From assembly GCF_030646165.1 (NCBI RefSeq), contig NZ_JAUTDO010000002.1:1-64000 (forward strand): a stretch of DNA of 64,000 nt, read 5' to 3'. Shown here one piece after another: positions 62,298-64,000 of this stretch. Source of the stretch: Conexibacter sp. CPCC 206217 (GTDB taxonomy: Bacteria; Actinomycetota; Thermoleophilia; Solirubrobacterales; Solirubrobacteraceae). Numbering within the stretch: position 1 is the stretch's first letter; each line of letters begins with the position of its first letter. A model generated the notes under the pieces. It ran no database searches. It was not told the origin of the DNA and saw only the letters and a list, made by a program, of their open reading frames with translations. Position numbers and translations under genes: made by a program.

Positions 62298-63962
62298 GTG
62301 GAAGTCTCTGCACTCAAACACGCAGGGGTCGCCGGGCTGCATGGCCGGTCACCCTTGCTCCGTCTCCAGTCCGACGAGCGCCTGATCGCGCTCGTCCGTC
62401 GTGGCAACCACGGCGCCTTCGAGGTGCTCGTGAGTCGCTACCAGGCGCGCCTGCTCGCGTTCTGCCGTCACATGCTCGGGTCCAAGGAGGACGCCGAGGA
62501 CGTGCTGCAGGAGGTCTTCGCCGCGTCCTTCAACGCGATCCTCGCCGACGACCGGCCGATCAACGCGCGCCCGTGGCTCTACCGGATCGCGCGCAACCGC
62601 AGCCTCAACCACCTGCGCCGCCAGCAGCCGATCGGCGTCGACTCGATGGACGTGCACCTCGCCGAGCACGGCACGACGACCGCGGACAAGGTCCACAAGC
62701 GCGAGGAGTTCCGCGAGCTGATCGCGGATGTCGGCGACCTGCCGGAGACGCAGCGCACGGCGCTGCTGCTGCGCGAGATCGACGCGCTCTCCTACGAGCA
62801 GATCGCCGAAGCGATGGAGACGACGATCCCGTCCGTCAAGTCGCTGCTCGTGCGCGCCCGCGTCTCGCTCGCCGAGGCCGCCGAGGCGCGCCAGCTGTCG
62901 TGCGACGACGTGCGGCTGGAGCTGGGCGAGATCGCCGAGGGCCTCAAGCGGCGCACCTCCCCGCCGGTGCGCCGCCACATCCGCACCTGCGCGAGCTGCG
63001 CCGGCTTCCGCCAGCAGCTGAAGTCGACCAACAAGGCGCTTGCCGCGGTCATGCCCGTCGGCTTCGTCTTGGCCTTCAGAAAGGTCATCCTCGCGCACCT
63101 CGGCCTGTCGGCCAGCGCGAGCGGCGGCGCGAGCGCCACGGGCGCCGCCGGCGCCGCGGCCGGCTCCGTCGCAGCGGGATCCGCGACCGGTGGCCTGATC
63201 TCCGCCGGCATGTCGACGCTCGCGACGAAGGCCGCCGCCGGCCTCGCCGCCGCCGCGCTCGTGACCGCCGGCGCGGTCGAGATCGAGCACCGCGCCCCGC
63301 GTGAGGCGGCCGCACCGCCGGCGCCGCTCGTCGCGCAGGCGCCCGCCGACGTGCGCGCGCAGCCGACCTATCGCGACGCTCCGGCCCAGGTCCAGCGCGC
63401 GCTCGACGCGCCGGTCAGAGCGCCCGTGCAGAAGCAGCAGGCCACGTTGAAGGCCGCTGCCGCCTCCAGAGACGCCGCCGCCGCGACCGCGACGGCAGCC
63501 GCGAGAGTGCCGGTCGAGCCGCCGGTCACGACGACGCCGGCCAATCCCGCGCCCGCCGCCGACCCCGTCACGGACGGCACGACGGTCGCGACGACGACCA
63601 CGCCGGCGACTCCGGGCCAGACGCAGGTCGAGTCGGGCACGACGGCGCTGCCGTCCGAGCTGCCGGCGGATCAGCCGCCGCAGACGGTCGCGAGCTCCAC
63701 CCCGCCGCCGGCCACCACGGCCGCCACCCCGCCGGCCCCGCCCGCCGCGACGACGCCGGTCGACACCCCGCCGCCCGCGACGACGCTCCCCGCCGAGCCC
63801 GCCCCGGACCCGGTCACCCCGCCGACGCAGACGGTGCCGACGACGCCGGTCGACCCGCCTCCGGCCGAGCAGACCCCGCCGGCCGACGACCAGTCCCCGC
63901 CTCCGACGACGACGCCTACGGACGGCGCGACGAACGGCGACGCGGGCTCGACGGCGCCGTAA
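62298..63962 (+). CDS. ECF sigma factor fused to zinc-finger, membrane segment and Pro/Thr-rich tail
   Basis: A 554-residue protein from GTG 62298. Sigma region 2 (about 30-95: ALVRRGNHGAFEVLVSRYQA, SKEDAEDVLQEVFAASFNAI); sigma region 4 (about 145-195: LPETQRTALLLREIDALSYE, IAEAMETTIPSVKSLLVRAR); an anti-sigma-type zinc finger (about 200-240: HIRTCASCAGF); an Ala/Gly-rich region with a membrane segment near 307-332 (AAAGLAAAALVTAGAVEI); then about 220 residues rich in Pro, Thr and Ala, presumably outside the cell. This makes a membrane-tethered sigma factor that would need proteolytic release. A -10-like TACGGT lies at 62263. ATG 62341 is out of frame. Confidence 0.9.
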   Translation: MEVSALKHAGVAGLHGRSPLLRLQSDERLIALVRRGNHGAFEVLVSRYQARLLAFCRHMLGSKEDAEDVLQEVFAASFNAILADDRPINARPWLYRIARNRSLNHLRRQQPIGVDSMDVHLAEHGTTTADKVHKREEFRELIADVGDLPETQRTALLLREIDALSYEQIAEAMETTIPSVKSLLVRARVSLAEAAEARQLSCDDVRLELGEIAEGLKRRTSPPVRRHIRTCASCAGFRQQLKSTNKALAAVMPVGFVLAFRKVILAHLGLSASASGGASATGAAGAAAGSVAAGSATGGLISAGMSTLATKAAAGLAAAALVTAGAVEIEHRAPREAAAPPAPLVAQAPADVRAQPTYRDAPAQVQRALDAPVRAPVQKQQATLKAAAASRDAAAATATAAARVPVEPPVTTTPANPAPAADPVTDGTTVATTTTPATPGQTQVESGTTALPSELPADQPPQTVASSTPPPATTAATPPAPPAATTPVDTPPPATTLPAEPAPDPVTPPTQTVPTTPVDPPPAEQTPPADDQSPPPTTTPTDGATNGDAGSTAP

Positions 63963-64000
63963 CAGGCTCCGCTTCACACGCGGCGCCCCGCTCGGCCGCA

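Overview
The window is about 72% GC. It has GTG starts, TANNNT -10 elements set 6-7 bases before start codons, an actinobacterial-type histidine ammonia-lyase motif and a rifamycin-associated element, and it freely uses the AGA arginine codon in some genes. This fits a high-GC actinobacterium, perhaps a Thermoleophilia/Solirubrobacterales-like soil organism; that placement is inference, because no search could be run.

Layout. 1-3.3 kb: a CDS tail, back-to-back crotonase and acyl-CoA ligase remnants, a secreted FG-GAP protein and a VOC remnant. 3.3-3.8 kb: a MazEF-like toxin-antitoxin pair. 4.0-10.2 kb: a 2077-residue secreted protein with DUF2341/LamG domains, a metallophosphoesterase and repeats. 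10.4-14.5 kb: a complete iron-siderophore ABC transporter with an IdeR/DtxR-type box. 14.5-17.3 kb: an XRE-cupin regulator divergent from a methyltransferase, a decayed MMPL gene and a GAP-family membrane protein. 17.3-22.3 kb: a rifampin phosphotransferase with its element, an MFS transporter and a LysR regulator. 22.3-24.1 kb: a TetR/aldo-keto reductase pair with twin operators. 24.2-31.7 kb: a histidine-utilisation operon (hutH-hutU-hutI-M20 hydrolase-hutF) with a divergent IclR regulator. 31.9-35.5 kb: an LRR-collagen surface protein. 35.6-39.6 kb: MarR/oxidoreductase and TetR/aldo-keto reductase pairs, each with palindromic operators. 39.7-42.5 kb: VapBC, a glycosyltransferase and a TetR. 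42.9-47.0 kb: a tandem-amidase/collagen secreted protein. 47.3-50.8 kb: a small island ending at the initiator tRNA. 50.9-58.9 kb: metabolic genes (2-hydroxyacid dehydrogenase, Ppx, TPP enzyme), a class III cyclase, a DsbA-like protein, an HxlR-SCP2 regulator and DUF167. 59.0-61.3 kb: tRNA-Leu and pyruvate dehydrogenase-type E1 genes. 61.4-64.0 kb: a GxGD-like membrane protein followed by an ECF sigma factor fused to a zinc-finger/anti-sigma module, a membrane segment and a Pro/Thr-rich tail.

Themes. Regulator genes repeatedly stand divergent to their likely targets, with palindromes between them, and many look leaderless. Three very large secreted proteins share one plan: a variable head, an ASPM/SPD-2/Hydin-like 'choice-of-anchor D' domain, a glycine-rich or collagen-like stalk and a small basic beta-rich C-terminus. 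The strongest candidates for new biology are the GxGD protein next to a membrane-tethered sigma factor, the amidase carrying a second domain in which all three triad residues are replaced, the stalked surface proteins, the RAE-rph-MFS resistance cassette, and a structured intergenic RNA at 52.9-53.06 kb.
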